This document shows positions 34,389-43,839 of a stretch of DNA of 64,000 bases, in pieces; the stretch's first letter is position 1, and each line of letters starts with the position of its first letter. Source of the stretch: Brucella haematophila. Its GTDB lineage: Bacteria > Pseudomonadota > Alphaproteobacteria > Rhizobiales > Rhizobiaceae. The stretch is taken from NCBI RefSeq assembly GCF_005938105.1, contig NZ_VCPE01000009.1, forward strand, positions 1 to 64,000. Direction: 5' to 3'. The notes below the pieces were generated by a model. The model worked only from the letters and a program-made list of their open reading frames with translations. It ran no database searches and was not told the DNA's origin. Position numbers and translations under genes: made by a program.

Positions 34389-34819
34389 CGATGGCCGAAC
34401 GGATTCTCATCGAGGCCGAACGCTGGCTCGGCACACCCTACCGACACGGTGCATCGACGCTTGGCGTGAGCTGCGACTGTCTTGGTCTGGTGCGCGGCAT
34501 CTGGCGGGCGCTGTATGGCCGCGAGCCGGAAGATGCTGGCGCCTATGCGCCCGACTGGGGCGAGGTGACAGCCACAGACCGGCTGCTCGACGCCGCGTCC
34601 CGGCACATGGCCCGGCGCGAGACCGGTGAGCCGCTGCCGGGCGACCTGATCGTCTTCCGCTGGCGGGTCGATGTGGCGGCGAAACATCTTGGCATTATGA
34701 GCCGCGAGAACCGCTTCATCCATGCCTATGAGGGGCATGGCGTTCTGGCCTCAGCGCTGGTGCCGCAATGGCGCAGGCGCGTGGCTGGCATTTTCATTTT
34801 CCCCGAAAGGACAGACTGA
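34385..34819 (+). CDS. GTA NlpC/P60 cell-wall peptidase (g14)
   Basis: This 144-residue peptidase would sit in the tail tip and cut peptidoglycan cross-bridges during DNA delivery. The NlpC/P60 nucleophile is Cys32 in SCDCLGLVRG, and the likely catalytic His101 is in AAKHLGIMS. The N-terminus RWLGTPYRHGAS is typical. It overlaps g13 and is 3 nt from the tail-tip gene. Confidence 0.9.
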   Translation: MTMAERILIEAERWLGTPYRHGASTLGVSCDCLGLVRGIWRALYGREPEDAGAYAPDWGEVTATDRLLDAASRHMARRETGEPLPGDLIVFRWRVDVAAKHLGIMSRENRFIHAYEGHGVLASALVPQWRRRVAGIFIFPERTD

Positions 34820-34822
34820 CCC

Positions 34823-37800
34823 ATGGCGACAATCGTTCTGCAAGCCGCAGGTGCTGCCATCGGCGGCATATTCGGCCCGGTTGGCGCGGCGCTTGGCGCG
34901 GGCCTTGGTGCCATGGCCGGCTATAGCATCGACACGGCGCTGATCAATTCCACCCGCCACAGCGAAGGCGCAAGACTTTCCAGCGGTCGTGTCGTGACAG
35001 CAGAAGAAGGTGCCAGCCTGCCTTTCATCTACGGCACGGCGCGCGTTTCCGGCACGTTGATCTGGGCGACCCGTTTCGAGGAAAGTGCTACCACGGAACG
35101 GCAGGGCGGCAAGGGCGGGGCGAAGGTTACGAGTTACAGCTATTTCGGCAATGCCGCTTATGCGGTGGCCGAAGGTGAGATCGCGTTCATTCGTCGGGTC
35201 TGGGCCGATGGACAGGAACTTGATCTCACCGAAATTGAAATGCGTGTCTATCGCGGTGATGCAACGCAGCAGCCCGATCCGCTGATCGAGGCCAAGCAGG
35301 GCACCGGCAATGCGCCTGCCTATCGCGGTACGGCCTATGTGGTGTTCGAGCGCATCCCGCTCGACACTTATGGCAACCGGCTGCCGCAATTCGAGTTCGA
35401 AGTGGTGCGCCCGGTCGGCAAGGTCGCGCGAGACCTGCGTGCGGTGGCGCTCATTCCCGGTTCGACGGAATTCGGACTGATGCCCGATCCTGTTACCGAC
35501 GAACCGACACCGGGAACCACGCGATCATTGAACCGCAATGCGGTGCGCGCCCGCAGCGACTGGACAGCGGCGCTTGATGAATTGCAGGCGCTTTGTCCCG
35601 GCCTGCGCCATGTCGCAATTGTGGTGCCATGGTTTGGCGACGATCTCAGGGCGGGCTTCTGCCATATTCGACCCGGCGTGACTGAACTTTCGGTGCGCAA
35701 GCCGAGCCACGTCTGGAAGGTGGAAAATGTTGCGCGATCAGCCGCGCATCTGATCTCTACTAATGGCAGCGGCTCGGCCTATGGTGGCACGCCATCCGAC
35801 GAAAGCGTCGTCGCGGCGATTCTCGATGCCAAGGCACGGGGCCTAAGCGTGACGCTCTATCCGTTCATCATGATGGATGTTCCGGCAGGCAATACGCTGC
35901 CTTCGCCCTATGACGGGGTCGGGCAGCCGGTCTATCCGTGGCGCGGACGCATAACCTGTCACCCCGCAATCGGTTTCGTCGGTACACCGGACAAGACGCC
36001 AGAGGCGGCAAATCAGGTGACAGCGTTCGTCGAAGGCGAATGGGGTTATCGACGGTTCCTGCGTCATTGTGCTGATCTGGCGATGCAGGCGGGCGGTGTC
36101 GATACATTCCTGATCGGTTCGGAATTGCGCGGCCTCACCAGCATTCGTGACGGGCGGACAAGCTTTCCATTCGTGACGAGCCTTTGTTCGCTTGCGGCAG
36201 AAATGCGTGAGCTTCTGGGCAGCGCCTGCCACATCACCTATGGCGCGGACTGGACGGAATATTTCGGCTATCAGGCGCAGGACGGGACCGGCGATCTGTT
36301 CTTCAATCTCGATCCGCTCTGGTCGCACCCGGCCATCAACGCCATTGGCATCGATAATTACATGCCGCTTGCCGATTGGCGCGATGGCGATCTCGACGGT
36401 GGCAATCCGGACGGTTTCGACGGGCCGTATGATTTCGCCGGGCTGACCAGCCAAATCGAGGCTGGCGAGGGCTATGACTGGTATTATGCCAGCTACAGCA
36501 ATCGCAGTGCGCGACAGCGCACGCCGATCACCGATGGGCTGGCAGGAAAGCCCTGGGTCTATCGCTACAAGGATATTCGCGCCTGGTGGAGCAATCCGCA
36601 TTTCAACCGAATTGACGGGGTTGAAGCGACAAGCCCGACCGGCTGGATACCGCAGTCGAAGCCGATCTGGTTTACGGAGCTTGGGTGTCCGGCGGTGGAC
36701 AAGGGGCCGAACCAGCCGAATGTCTTTCCAGATCCGAAGTCGTCGGAAAATGCCACGCCCTATTTCTCGAATGGATCACGCTCCGATGCCGCCATGGAGC
36801 GGTTTCTGCGCGCCCATTACCAACACTGGCCAACGGCCAATGCTGTGTCGCCCGTCTATGGCGGACCGATGCTGGATATGGACCGCATCTATCTCTGGGC
36901 GTGGGACACGCGACCTTTTCCGGAATTCCCGCTCGCCAGCAGTACCTGGGGCGATACCGCCAACTGGCGTCTCGGCCATTGGCTGAACGGGCGTCTGAGC
37001 GGTGTCGCGCTGGACGAGTTGATTGCGGCGATTCTTACCGATTTCGGTCTGCCGCAGGCCGATTGTTCTAGCGCGCATGGCTATCTCGCTGGTTTCACCA
37101 TTTCGGAATCATCGACAGCACGGGGTGTGCTGGAGCCGCTTCTGAACGTCTTCGGCGTGCATGGCTTCGAGCAGGCGGGTCAGTTCGTGTTCAGGAGCAT
37201 AGCGCGGGCATCGTCAGCCATTTCGATCAACGACATGCTGGTACAGCCCGATGAAGGCGAAGCGTTTACGGCCGAACTGGAAGACCTTGGCACATTGCCC
37301 GCGACGGTGGAGTTTTACTGTAGCGATCCGCTGCGGGACTTTCAGGTGGTCGGTGCGGCGGTGCGTCGGGACGAGGGGCAAGGCAGCGAGAGCATCAGCC
37401 TGTCAGGAGCAATGGAGCAGGGGCAAGCGGCGGCACTGGCTGAAACCTGGATGGCGCGCCGCTATGCCGAACGGCGAACAGCGTCCTTCTCACTGCCATG
37501 GTCGGCGGCGTCGCTTCATGTTGGAGACCGGCTGCGCGTCGATATGCTGGGCGGCGGGCGTGACTATGTCATAACCGGCCTTGATGACGGTTCGGTTCGC
37601 ACAGTCAAAACGACGGCGCTTGCCCCGAATATCGTCTTTGCGGATCGGGGCGAGACGCCGCAGGCAGTGCCCGGCGGACCGGCCATCGACATGAAACCGG
37701 CTTTTCATCTCGTCGACCTGCCGCTCTGGCCGGGGGCGGAAGAACCCGCAGGGCAGTTTCGCATTGCAGCCCATGCCAAGCCATGGCGCGGTGTGGCGGT

Positions 37801-38629
37801 CTATGCCTCACCGACCGACGAGGGTTTTGCCGAGCGGGCGAGGATTACGGAACGGGCAGTGATGGGCGAACTTGCCGAGCCGCTTGCCGGTGGTCCAAGC
37901 GGGCGTTTACAGGAGGGGCACTCCGTCGAGGTCACGCTCTATGCCGGTGAACTGCAATCGCGTCCGCTGGCCCAGATTCTGAACGGGGCCAATACCGGGC
38001 TGTTGCAGGCGTCCAATGGCGACTGGGAAATATTCCAGTTTCTCGATGCGGAGGAAGTCGGCACCAATCGCTGGCGTTTGTCACGACTGTTGCGCGGGCA
38101 ACTTGGCACGGAAGCAGCGGCGCTTGTCGACAAGCCGGTTGAAACGCCATTCATCTTGCTGGATTTGGCGGTGAGCGGGGTGGGCCTCTCGGCATCCGAG
38201 CTGGGGCTTCAACTCAACTGGCGCGTCGGAACTACGGGTAAAACCTTCTCCGATGCCTATTTCGACACGGTTCAACAGAGCGGCGGTCTGCGTGGGCTGA
38301 CGCCGTTGAGCCCGGTTCATCTGAAAGTTGACCGTGCGGCCAATGGCGATCTCGCTTTTATCTGGACCCGGCGCGGGCGGATCGACGCTGACAGCTGGCT
38401 GGGTGAAGACATTCCGCTGGGCGAGGAGCGCGAGCTTTATACGGTCGAGGTCTGGCAAAATGGTGCTGTCGTACGGCGCGAACAGGCCACTTCGCCCTCG
38501 TGGACTTATGCCAAAGCGATTCGCACCGCTGACGTGGGTGTCGGTGCGTTTGATCTGCGCGTTGCGATGGTCAGTACGAAAATCGGTGCGGGTGATATGG
38601 CTGTACTCAATCTGGCGGCTGGCCTATAA
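34823..38629 (+). CDS. GTA tail-tip megatron protein (g15)
   Basis: At 1268 residues this is the largest gene in the window. It starts with a hydrophobic Ala/Gly-rich helix (about 3-32) and contains a GTA TIM-barrel-like domain (about 250-700, with CHITYGADWTEYFGYQ and NAIGIDNYMPLADW). A phage-tail domain follows (about 780-1000, QPDEGEAFTAELEDLGTLPATVEFYC), then a fibronectin-like C-terminus. RcGTA g15 forms the tail-tip spike. The hydrophobic N-terminus could enter the recipient membrane. Confidence 0.92.
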   Translation: MATIVLQAAGAAIGGIFGPVGAALGAGLGAMAGYSIDTALINSTRHSEGARLSSGRVVTAEEGASLPFIYGTARVSGTLIWATRFEESATTERQGGKGGAKVTSYSYFGNAAYAVAEGEIAFIRRVWADGQELDLTEIEMRVYRGDATQQPDPLIEAKQGTGNAPAYRGTAYVVFERIPLDTYGNRLPQFEFEVVRPVGKVARDLRAVALIPGSTEFGLMPDPVTDEPTPGTTRSLNRNAVRARSDWTAALDELQALCPGLRHVAIVVPWFGDDLRAGFCHIRPGVTELSVRKPSHVWKVENVARSAAHLISTNGSGSAYGGTPSDESVVAAILDAKARGLSVTLYPFIMMDVPAGNTLPSPYDGVGQPVYPWRGRITCHPAIGFVGTPDKTPEAANQVTAFVEGEWGYRRFLRHCADLAMQAGGVDTFLIGSELRGLTSIRDGRTSFPFVTSLCSLAAEMRELLGSACHITYGADWTEYFGYQAQDGTGDLFFNLDPLWSHPAINAIGIDNYMPLADWRDGDLDGGNPDGFDGPYDFAGLTSQIEAGEGYDWYYASYSNRSARQRTPITDGLAGKPWVYRYKDIRAWWSNPHFNRIDGVEATSPTGWIPQSKPIWFTELGCPAVDKGPNQPNVFPDPKSSENATPYFSNGSRSDAAMERFLRAHYQHWPTANAVSPVYGGPMLDMDRIYLWAWDTRPFPEFPLASSTWGDTANWRLGHWLNGRLSGVALDELIAAILTDFGLPQADCSSAHGYLAGFTISESSTARGVLEPLLNVFGVHGFEQAGQFVFRSIARASSAISINDMLVQPDEGEAFTAELEDLGTLPATVEFYCSDPLRDFQVVGAAVRRDEGQGSESISLSGAMEQGQAAALAETWMARRYAERRTASFSLPWSAASLHVGDRLRVDMLGGGRDYVITGLDDGSVRTVKTTALAPNIVFADRGETPQAVPGGPAIDMKPAFHLVDLPLWPGAEEPAGQFRIAAHAKPWRGVAVYASPTDEGFAERARITERAVMGELAEPLAGGPSGRLQEGHSVEVTLYAGELQSRPLAQILNGANTGLLQASNGDWEIFQFLDAEEVGTNRWRLSRLLRGQLGTEAAALVDKPVETPFILLDLAVSGVGLSASELGLQLNWRVGTTGKTFSDAYFDTVQQSGGLRGLTPLSPVHLKVDRAANGDLAFIWTRRGRIDADSWLGEDIPLGEERELYTVEVWQNGAVVRREQATSPSWTYAKAIRTADVGVGAFDLRVAMVSTKIGAGDMAVLNLAAGL

Positions 38630-38646
38630 TTTCCTGGAGAAACGAC

Positions 38647-38853
38647 ATGACAGACGACAAAGCCTGGTATCTTTCCCGCACCGTTTGGGCGGGGCTAGCC
38701 TCGATTATTCTAGGGCTGGCGGGGGCTTTCGGGGTCGCAGACAGCGCTATCGATCAAGTTGCGCTAACGGATGTTTTACTGCAACTAGCCGCTGCAATTG
38801 CTGGAATTGTTACGATATTCGGTCGCATCAGGGCAACTTCGCGCATTTCATAA
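38647..38853 (+). CDS. Holin-like small membrane protein after the GTA cluster
   Basis: A 68-residue protein with the N-terminal pattern KAWYLSRTVWAGLASIILGLAG. It has two hydrophobic segments (about 13-30 and 43-60) and a basic C-terminus. This layout recalls small phage holins of rhizobial prophages that follow tail genes. GGAG lies 9 nt before the ATG. It begins 17 nt after the tail-tip gene, so it is likely part of the same transcript. No endolysin gene is next to it. Confidence 0.6.
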   Translation: MTDDKAWYLSRTVWAGLASIILGLAGAFGVADSAIDQVALTDVLLQLAAAIAGIVTIFGRIRATSRIS

Positions 38854-38954
38854 TTTCACAAAGCGTGATAGCAAAGGGAAATTATCCTTTAAGGTCTATA
38901 GCGAGAACAGCCTGTTCATGCATCGTTCAGCTGTCGTGCGCTATACAAGGCGGC

Positions 38955-39266
38955 ATGATGAAAAAGAACTCTGCACTCAAAGTTTTCGCGCTTCTCGCGG
39001 TGAGTTTTGGCTTGTTGCCCATCGGCGGCATTGTCGATGCTGGCGCCATGCCGATTGCTGCGCCGCAGACCTCCAATCTTCTGATCGCCGCTGCCGGTGA
39101 CTGTGCCGCCGTGGGCGAACAGGTTGCCGCCAAACAAGGCGGGCAACTTGCCAAGGCCACGCCTTCTACTCAGAACGGCGCGCCGGTCTGTGTTGTCGTC
39201 GTGCTCGTTCCGGGCCGCGACGGCGAACGTCCGCGCCGCGTCGAAGTGGCTGTGCCCAATCGATAA
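38955..39266 (+). CDS. feuN: Small periplasmic protein upstream of feuPQ, FeuN-like
   Basis: The 103-residue protein has a signal peptide (about 1-31, ending near Ala-Gly-Ala-Met) and a small mature domain with two cysteines (C50 and C79). Position, size and export match FeuN of Sinorhizobium meliloti, a periplasmic inhibitor of the FeuPQ two-component system encoded just upstream of feuP. The assignment rests on synteny more than on sequence. The start is ATG 38955 or 38958 after AAGG. Confidence 0.62.
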   Translation: MMKKNSALKVFALLAVSFGLLPIGGIVDAGAMPIAAPQTSNLLIAAAGDCAAVGEQVAAKQGGQLAKATPSTQNGAPVCVVVVLVPGRDGERPRRVEVAVPNR

Positions 39267-39376
39267 AATTCCCGGTATGGGTTTTGAAGCCGGTTTGCCC
39301 GGTATGTCTGGTTTGCATTGTCACAGGCAGGCCAGCTTTTCCGTTGCATATGATCCGTTGAAGGGAGACAGCCCGC

Positions 39377-40066
39377 TTGCGTATCCTGATTGTTGAGGAC
39401 GACAAGGACCTGAACCGGCAACTTTCCGATGCGATGGTTGCCGCAGGTTACGTGGTCGATAGCGCCTATGATGGTGAAGAAGGCCACTTTCTGGGTGATA
39501 CGGAACCGTATGATGCGGTGATTCTCGATATAGGCCTGCCGCGTATCGACGGCATCAGCGTTGTGGAACGCTGGCGTCGCAACGGGCGCGCCATGCCCGT
39601 CCTCATGTTGACCGCCCGTGATCGCTGGAGCGACAAGGTTGCCGGTATCGATGCCGGTGCGGACGATTATGTCGCCAAGCCTTTTCATATTGAGGAAGTT
39701 CTGGCCCGGCTTCGTGCGCTCATCCGCCGTGCTGCCGGACATGCCTCGTCGGAGATGGTCTGCGGCCCGCTGCATCTCGACACCAAGACCTCCAAGGCCA
39801 GTATCGATGGCGTGTCGCTGAAGCTGACGTCGCATGAATATCGGCTTCTGTCCTACCTCATGCATCATATGGATGAAGTGGTTTCCCGCACGGAACTGGT
39901 GGAGCATCTCTACGATCAGGATTTCGATCGCGATTCCAATACGATTGAAGTTTTCGTCGGGCGCCTCCGCAAGAAGATGGGCGTCGATCTCATCGAGACC
40001 GTGCGTGGCATGGGCTATCGTATGCGCTCCGATGCCGGAACTGATCCAAAGGGGAACGACAACTGA
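39377..40066 (+). CDS. feuP: FeuP response regulator (OmpR/PhoB family)
   Basis: The 229-residue regulator has a receiver domain (1-115, phosphoacceptor Asp51 in VILDIGLP, Lys101 in YVAKPF) and an OmpR-type winged helix (about 125-220). Codon 1 is TTG, supported by AAGGGAG 9 nt upstream. FeuP controls cyclic glucan export and osmoadaptation genes in rhizobia and was first linked to iron uptake. Its stop overlaps the start of feuQ. Confidence 0.85.
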   Translation: MRILIVEDDKDLNRQLSDAMVAAGYVVDSAYDGEEGHFLGDTEPYDAVILDIGLPRIDGISVVERWRRNGRAMPVLMLTARDRWSDKVAGIDAGADDYVAKPFHIEEVLARLRALIRRAAGHASSEMVCGPLHLDTKTSKASIDGVSLKLTSHEYRLLSYLMHHMDEVVSRTELVEHLYDQDFDRDSNTIEVFVGRLRKKMGVDLIETVRGMGYRMRSDAGTDPKGNDN

Positions 40067-41451
40067 AGCGTTTTCGCGTCATCCCATCGCTCCGCTCTCT
40101 CGCCGTTCGCGTTGTCACATTGTCGACGCTGTGGGTGATTGCGGCGCTGGTGGTGGTCGCTACCCTCATCGGCTCGCTTTATAGTGATGCCGCGCGCAGC
40201 AATTTCGAACGGCTTCTCACCGCGCATCTGTTCAGCCTCGTCGGCGCTGTCAGCGTTTCGGCGGAAGGCGTGCTTCAGGGACGACCGGAGCTGGGCGAGT
40301 TACGCTATTCCAGCCCGCTTTCCGGCTGGTACTGGTCGGTGGACCCGATCGCACCCAATATGAGCGGCAAGCTGGAATCGCCATCGCTGATTGGACGCAT
40401 CGTCCCGGAAATGCCGATAACACAGGCGCCTTTCGACAGTTCCTTCATGCGCAGCTATTCCTTGCCGGGGCTTAACGGCGAAGAGCTTTTCATCGTCGAA
40501 ACGGAAGTCGTGCTGGATAATTCTGGCCGCGTGGCCCGCTTCCGCGTGATGGGCAATCTCAGCGAAGTCATGAATGAGATTTCCGATTTCAGGACAAAGC
40601 TTGCCGCCTATCTTGCCGTGTTCGGCATCGGCAGCATCCTGATCAATGCGGCAATCATCCTGTTCGGCTTGCGCCCGCTGGATAAAGTGCGTCAAGCGCT
40701 TGCCGATATTCGCGAGGGACGCTCATCGAAGCTCGATGCCTCGCTGCCGATGGAAATCGCGCCGCTTGCCCGCGAAATGAATGCGCTGATCGAAAACAAT
40801 CGCCGAATCGTCGAGCGTTCCCGAACGCAGGTTGGCAATCTCGCCCATTCGCTGAAGACACCGCTCTCTGTGCTGGTCAATGAAGGCCGTGCCATTGGCG
40901 GCGATCAGGGGCGCGTCGTGCAGGAGCAGAGCGAGGCGATGCAGGTGCAGATCCAGCACTATCTGCAACGCGCGCGCATTGCCGCGCAGCGGGACAGCGT
41001 GGTTTTCCGCACGTCTGTCGCGCCGGTGATGGAGCGCATGCACCGGGTAACCGCCAAGCTCAACCCTGCGCTCCATGTCAGCTTGCGCAATGATCTCCCG
41101 CACGCGATCTTCGCTGGCGAAAAGGAAGACCTCGAGGAAATCATTGGCAACCTTCTCGAAAATGCAGGGAAATGGGCGAGCCGTCGTGTGAGCATCACCG
41201 TGGGGGCCGCCCTGGATGGGCAAAGGCTATTCGAAATCGTAATCGAGGATGATGGGCCGGGGCTTGCGGCTGACAAGATTGAAGCGGCGTTGAAACGCGG
41301 CAGCCGTGTGGACGAAACCAAGCCGGGCACTGGTCTGGGCCTTGCCATCGTGCAGGATACGGTTCGCGAATATGGTGGGCAGCTGCATCTGGACAAAAGT
41401 CCGATGGGAGGCTTGCGCGTTCGTACCGTGTTGCCGCTTGCGGAAGATTAA
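40063..41451 (+). CDS. feuQ: FeuQ sensor histidine kinase, probable CTG start
   Basis: This sensor has two membrane segments (about 25-42 and 182-204) around a periplasmic domain, a HAMP region, HisKA with His262 in LAHSLKTPLSVL and a HATPase domain. The first ATG/GTG/TTG-type start with a full N-terminus is lacking: the TTG at 40120 falls right at the first membrane segment. CTG 40063 overlaps the feuP stop as CTGA, is preceded by GGGGA at 8 nt, and adds a basic 19-residue cytoplasmic lead (KRFRVIPSLRSLAVRVV). The kinase partners FeuP and is probably restrained by FeuN. Confidence 0.82.
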   Translation: MKRFRVIPSLRSLAVRVVTLSTLWVIAALVVVATLIGSLYSDAARSNFERLLTAHLFSLVGAVSVSAEGVLQGRPELGELRYSSPLSGWYWSVDPIAPNMSGKLESPSLIGRIVPEMPITQAPFDSSFMRSYSLPGLNGEELFIVETEVVLDNSGRVARFRVMGNLSEVMNEISDFRTKLAAYLAVFGIGSILINAAIILFGLRPLDKVRQALADIREGRSSKLDASLPMEIAPLAREMNALIENNRRIVERSRTQVGNLAHSLKTPLSVLVNEGRAIGGDQGRVVQEQSEAMQVQIQHYLQRARIAAQRDSVVFRTSVAPVMERMHRVTAKLNPALHVSLRNDLPHAIFAGEKEDLEEIIGNLLENAGKWASRRVSITVGAALDGQRLFEIVIEDDGPGLAADKIEAALKRGSRVDETKPGTGLGLAIVQDTVREYGGQLHLDKSPMGGLRVRTVLPLAED

Positions 41452-41487
41452 GGTTGCGATTTAAGCTAAAGCGATGTCTTTGCTTTT

Positions 41488-41538
41488 TAGCATTTACGCA
41501 TGCAAAACGCTTTCGCACTTTTGCTGAGAATGCTCTAA
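41488..41538 (-). repeat. Short dispersed repeat, family 2, diverged copy
   Basis: Read on the minus strand, this matches the copies at 18853-18911 and 59816-59871 (AGCATTCTCAGCAAAAGTGCG, then GCGTTTTGC and GCGTAAA), with several substitutions. It lies after feuQ. Confidence 0.55.
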
Positions 41539-41608
41539 GACGCTGACATTTAAGGATCGCATGATGCGATCATATGCAAGCTCATTGGTTCATGAGGGCC
41601 GGTTTGTT

Positions 41609-42058
41609 ATGATGATGAAATTCAGGTTTTCTTCTCCGGCTCTGGTCGTCCCAGCCTTGGTCGCTCTGTCGATGGTCTTGTCGGCATGCGGAACATCGGG
41701 CGGTGGCAGAGGGCTGACGTCGCTTGGCGGATCGTCATCATCAGCCAAACTGGAATCGAGCCTGCTCTCGTCACTGGGCAACGGCTTGCTTGGCAATACG
41801 GCAAACCAGCTCAGCCCGACCGATCGGAGAAAGGCGCTGGAAGCCGAGTATCGCGCGCTCGAATATTCTCCGGCGGGCAAAGCCGTTTCCTGGAGCGCCG
41901 GATCGAATTCCGGTGATGTGACTGCTGCCCAGCCTTATCAGGTCGGCTCACAGAACTGCCGCCAATATTCGCATACTTTCGATATTGGCGGTTCGCAGCA
42001 AACCGTGCGTGGTACCGCCTGCCGCAATACGGACGGCAGCTGGACGCCGCTGACCTGA
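41609..42058 (+). CDS. Surface lipoprotein, 17 kDa antigen/RT0821 family
   Basis: The 149-residue protein has a lipoprotein signal peptide with lipobox LSAC (lipidated Cys about residue 27 from the first of three tandem ATGs). The mature part starts with a Gly/Ser-rich linker, then LSPTDRRKALEAEYRALEYSPAG...VSWS and a C-terminal YSHTFDIGG...RGTACRNTDGSW motif. That pattern matches the RT0821/Lpp0805 surface antigen family (COG4520). GAGGG precedes the ATG at 41609. It is likely in the outer membrane facing the periplasm. Confidence 0.82.
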   Translation: MMMKFRFSSPALVVPALVALSMVLSACGTSGGGRGLTSLGGSSSSAKLESSLLSSLGNGLLGNTANQLSPTDRRKALEAEYRALEYSPAGKAVSWSAGSNSGDVTAAQPYQVGSQNCRQYSHTFDIGGSQQTVRGTACRNTDGSWTPLT

Positions 42059-42174
42059 TCTGTCGCAAACAGGCCATTGGAACCGCGAGCGCGCCTTTGC
42101 GGCGAATTGCCCTAGGCGGCCAGTTGTGACAGGTATTGGTTGGTTTTTCCCATGCCTACGCTTAAGTCGTAGCC

Positions 42175-43308
42175 ATGGGATTTTGGTTGATTGCAGCATT
42201 ACTGACGTTAGCAGCCACTTTGGCTGTCTTGTTGCCTCTCACGCGGCGCAAGCAGGCTTTTTTGCCTGCCGAAAAGAATGATCTCGAGGTTTATCGTGAT
42301 CAGCTGCGCGAAGTCGAAGCAGATGCCGCCCGTGGCATGATTGATGCGCAGAGCGCCGAACAGGCGCGGATTGAAATTTCCCGCCGTATTCTGAGTGCCG
42401 AAAAAGAGAGTCAGGACGCCGCAAACGCAGCAGCACAATCTACGGGATCTGGCCGTGTGCTGGCACTGGTCGCCGTGCTGGCCGTGCCGCTGATCGCATG
42501 GGGCGTCTATCCGCTTTTCGGCAAGCCGGACGTGCCGTCCATGCCGCTTGCCGGGCGTCTCTCCGACAATCCTGATCGCGGCTCTGTCGATGAACTCGTG
42601 GCGCGGGCGGAAGCGCATCTGGCGAAAAATCCCGATGATGCGCGCGGCTGGGATGTGCTTGCGCCGATCTACATGCGTCTTGGTCGCCCGGCCGATGCGG
42701 TAAATGCCTATCGTTCTTCCATCCGCATTGACGGTGAAAATTTCCCGCGCTTGTTGGGTCTGGCGGAAGGGCTTGCCGCCGTTTCGGGCGGCACGATCAC
42801 TGCCGAGGCAGAGTCGTTCCTGAACAAGGCAGTTGAACTTGATCCGAACGATCCGCGTCCGCAATTCTATCTTGCGCAAGGCGAGATGCAGGATGGTCGC
42901 CCGGATGCAGCGATTGCCCGTCTCAAGACGCTTCTGGACAAGGCCCCAGCCGATGCTCCCTGGCGCGGTCAGGTCGAGCAGGCCATTGCGCGGTTGAGCA
43001 ATCCTTCGGACAATCAGCCGACCCAGCAAAAAGGCCCGTCATCTGATGATATCGAGGCGGCTTCGTCCCTATCGACGGAAGATCGTCAGGCGATGATTGA
43101 GGGCATGGTTCAACGTCTGGATGAAAGTCTTCGCCAGAATAGCGGGGATGTCGAAGACTGGAAGCGTCTCGTGCGCTCCTATATGATCCTGCATCGCCGC
43201 GATGCGGCGCTTGATGCCCTGAACCGGGGCATGACTGCCCTTGCGGATGAGCAGCGGGCCGAGCTTCGCAGCTTCGCATCCGGCTTGGGCCTAGAGGCAC
43301 AAAAATGA
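42175..43308 (+). CDS. ccmI: Cytochrome c maturation protein CcmI
   Basis: A 377-residue apocytochrome chaperone (CycH). It has two membrane segments (about 3-20 and 98-118) flanking a cytoplasmic loop with the family's [18 protein letters not shown], and a periplasmic TPR domain (about 140-265) that holds the apocytochrome C-terminus. It is first in a tightly overlapping ccmI-ccmE-ccmF-ccmH operon. The window's cytochromes at 674-2122 are potential clients. Confidence 0.92.
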   Translation: MGFWLIAALLTLAATLAVLLPLTRRKQAFLPAEKNDLEVYRDQLREVEADAARGMIDAQSAEQARIEISRRILSAEKESQDAANAAAQSTGSGRVLALVAVLAVPLIAWGVYPLFGKPDVPSMPLAGRLSDNPDRGSVDELVARAEAHLAKNPDDARGWDVLAPIYMRLGRPADAVNAYRSSIRIDGENFPRLLGLAEGLAAVSGGTITAEAESFLNKAVELDPNDPRPQFYLAQGEMQDGRPDAAIARLKTLLDKAPADAPWRGQVEQAIARLSNPSDNQPTQQKGPSSDDIEAASSLSTEDRQAMIEGMVQRLDESLRQNSGDVEDWKRLVRSYMILHRRDAALDALNRGMTALADEQRAELRSFASGLGLEAQK

Positions 43309-43802
43309 GCGCGACCGCAGAAGAAAACACACGTAAGCCGAAGCCGGCCAGCAGCCTTGCCCGGACAATTGGCCAGAGAAAACGCAAGCGCCTGATGCTG
43401 ATCGGCGGCGCGCTGGCGGTTCTGGCCGTGGCGGTGGGGCTGATGCTGATGGCCTTCAATCAGGACATCCGGTTCTTCCGCACGCCCGCCGACCTGACGG
43501 AACAGGAATTGACCTCGGGCTCGCGCTTCCGCCTTGGCGGTCTGGTCGAGGAAGGCTCGGTCAGCCGCGAGGGCAGCGAGCTGCGCTTTACGGTCACTGA
43601 TACGATCAAGACCGTGAAAGTCGTGTTCGAGGGCATTCCGCCAGACCTTTTCCGTGAAGGGCAGGGCGTGGTGGCCGAAGGGCGTTTCGGACAGGACGGC
43701 GTGTTCCGCGCCGACAACGTGCTTGCCAAGCACGACGAAAATTATGTTCCAAAAGACCTTGCCGACAGCCTGAAAGCCAAAGGCGTCTGGGAGGGGAAAT
43801 AA
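43305..43802 (+). CDS. ccmE: Heme chaperone CcmE
   Basis: This 165-residue heme chaperone has one membrane anchor (about 30-50) and an OB-fold periplasmic domain. His143 in [11 protein letters not shown] is the residue that binds heme covalently. It overlaps the ccmI stop by 4 nt. CcmE receives heme from CcmC, which is not encoded in this window, and hands it to CcmF/H. Confidence 0.95.
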   Translation: MSATAEENTRKPKPASSLARTIGQRKRKRLMLIGGALAVLAVAVGLMLMAFNQDIRFFRTPADLTEQELTSGSRFRLGGLVEEGSVSREGSELRFTVTDTIKTVKVVFEGIPPDLFREGQGVVAEGRFGQDGVFRADNVLAKHDENYVPKDLADSLKAKGVWEGK

Positions 43803-43839
43803 CCATGCGTGTGTGGCTGGACAAATCGGGAGACTGCCT

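Noticed and set aside
24219-38853. Ordinary integrated prophage
   Set aside because: No integrase, repressor, replication genes or attachment-site repeats were seen; gene order and g10/g12-g15 types are those of gene transfer agents. Flanks outside 24.0-38.9 kb are core genes.
38328-38954. Long in-frame extension upstream of the feuN-like gene
   Set aside because: It overlaps the GTA tail-tip and holin-like genes in another frame. Export signal and start site place the true start at 38955 or 38958.
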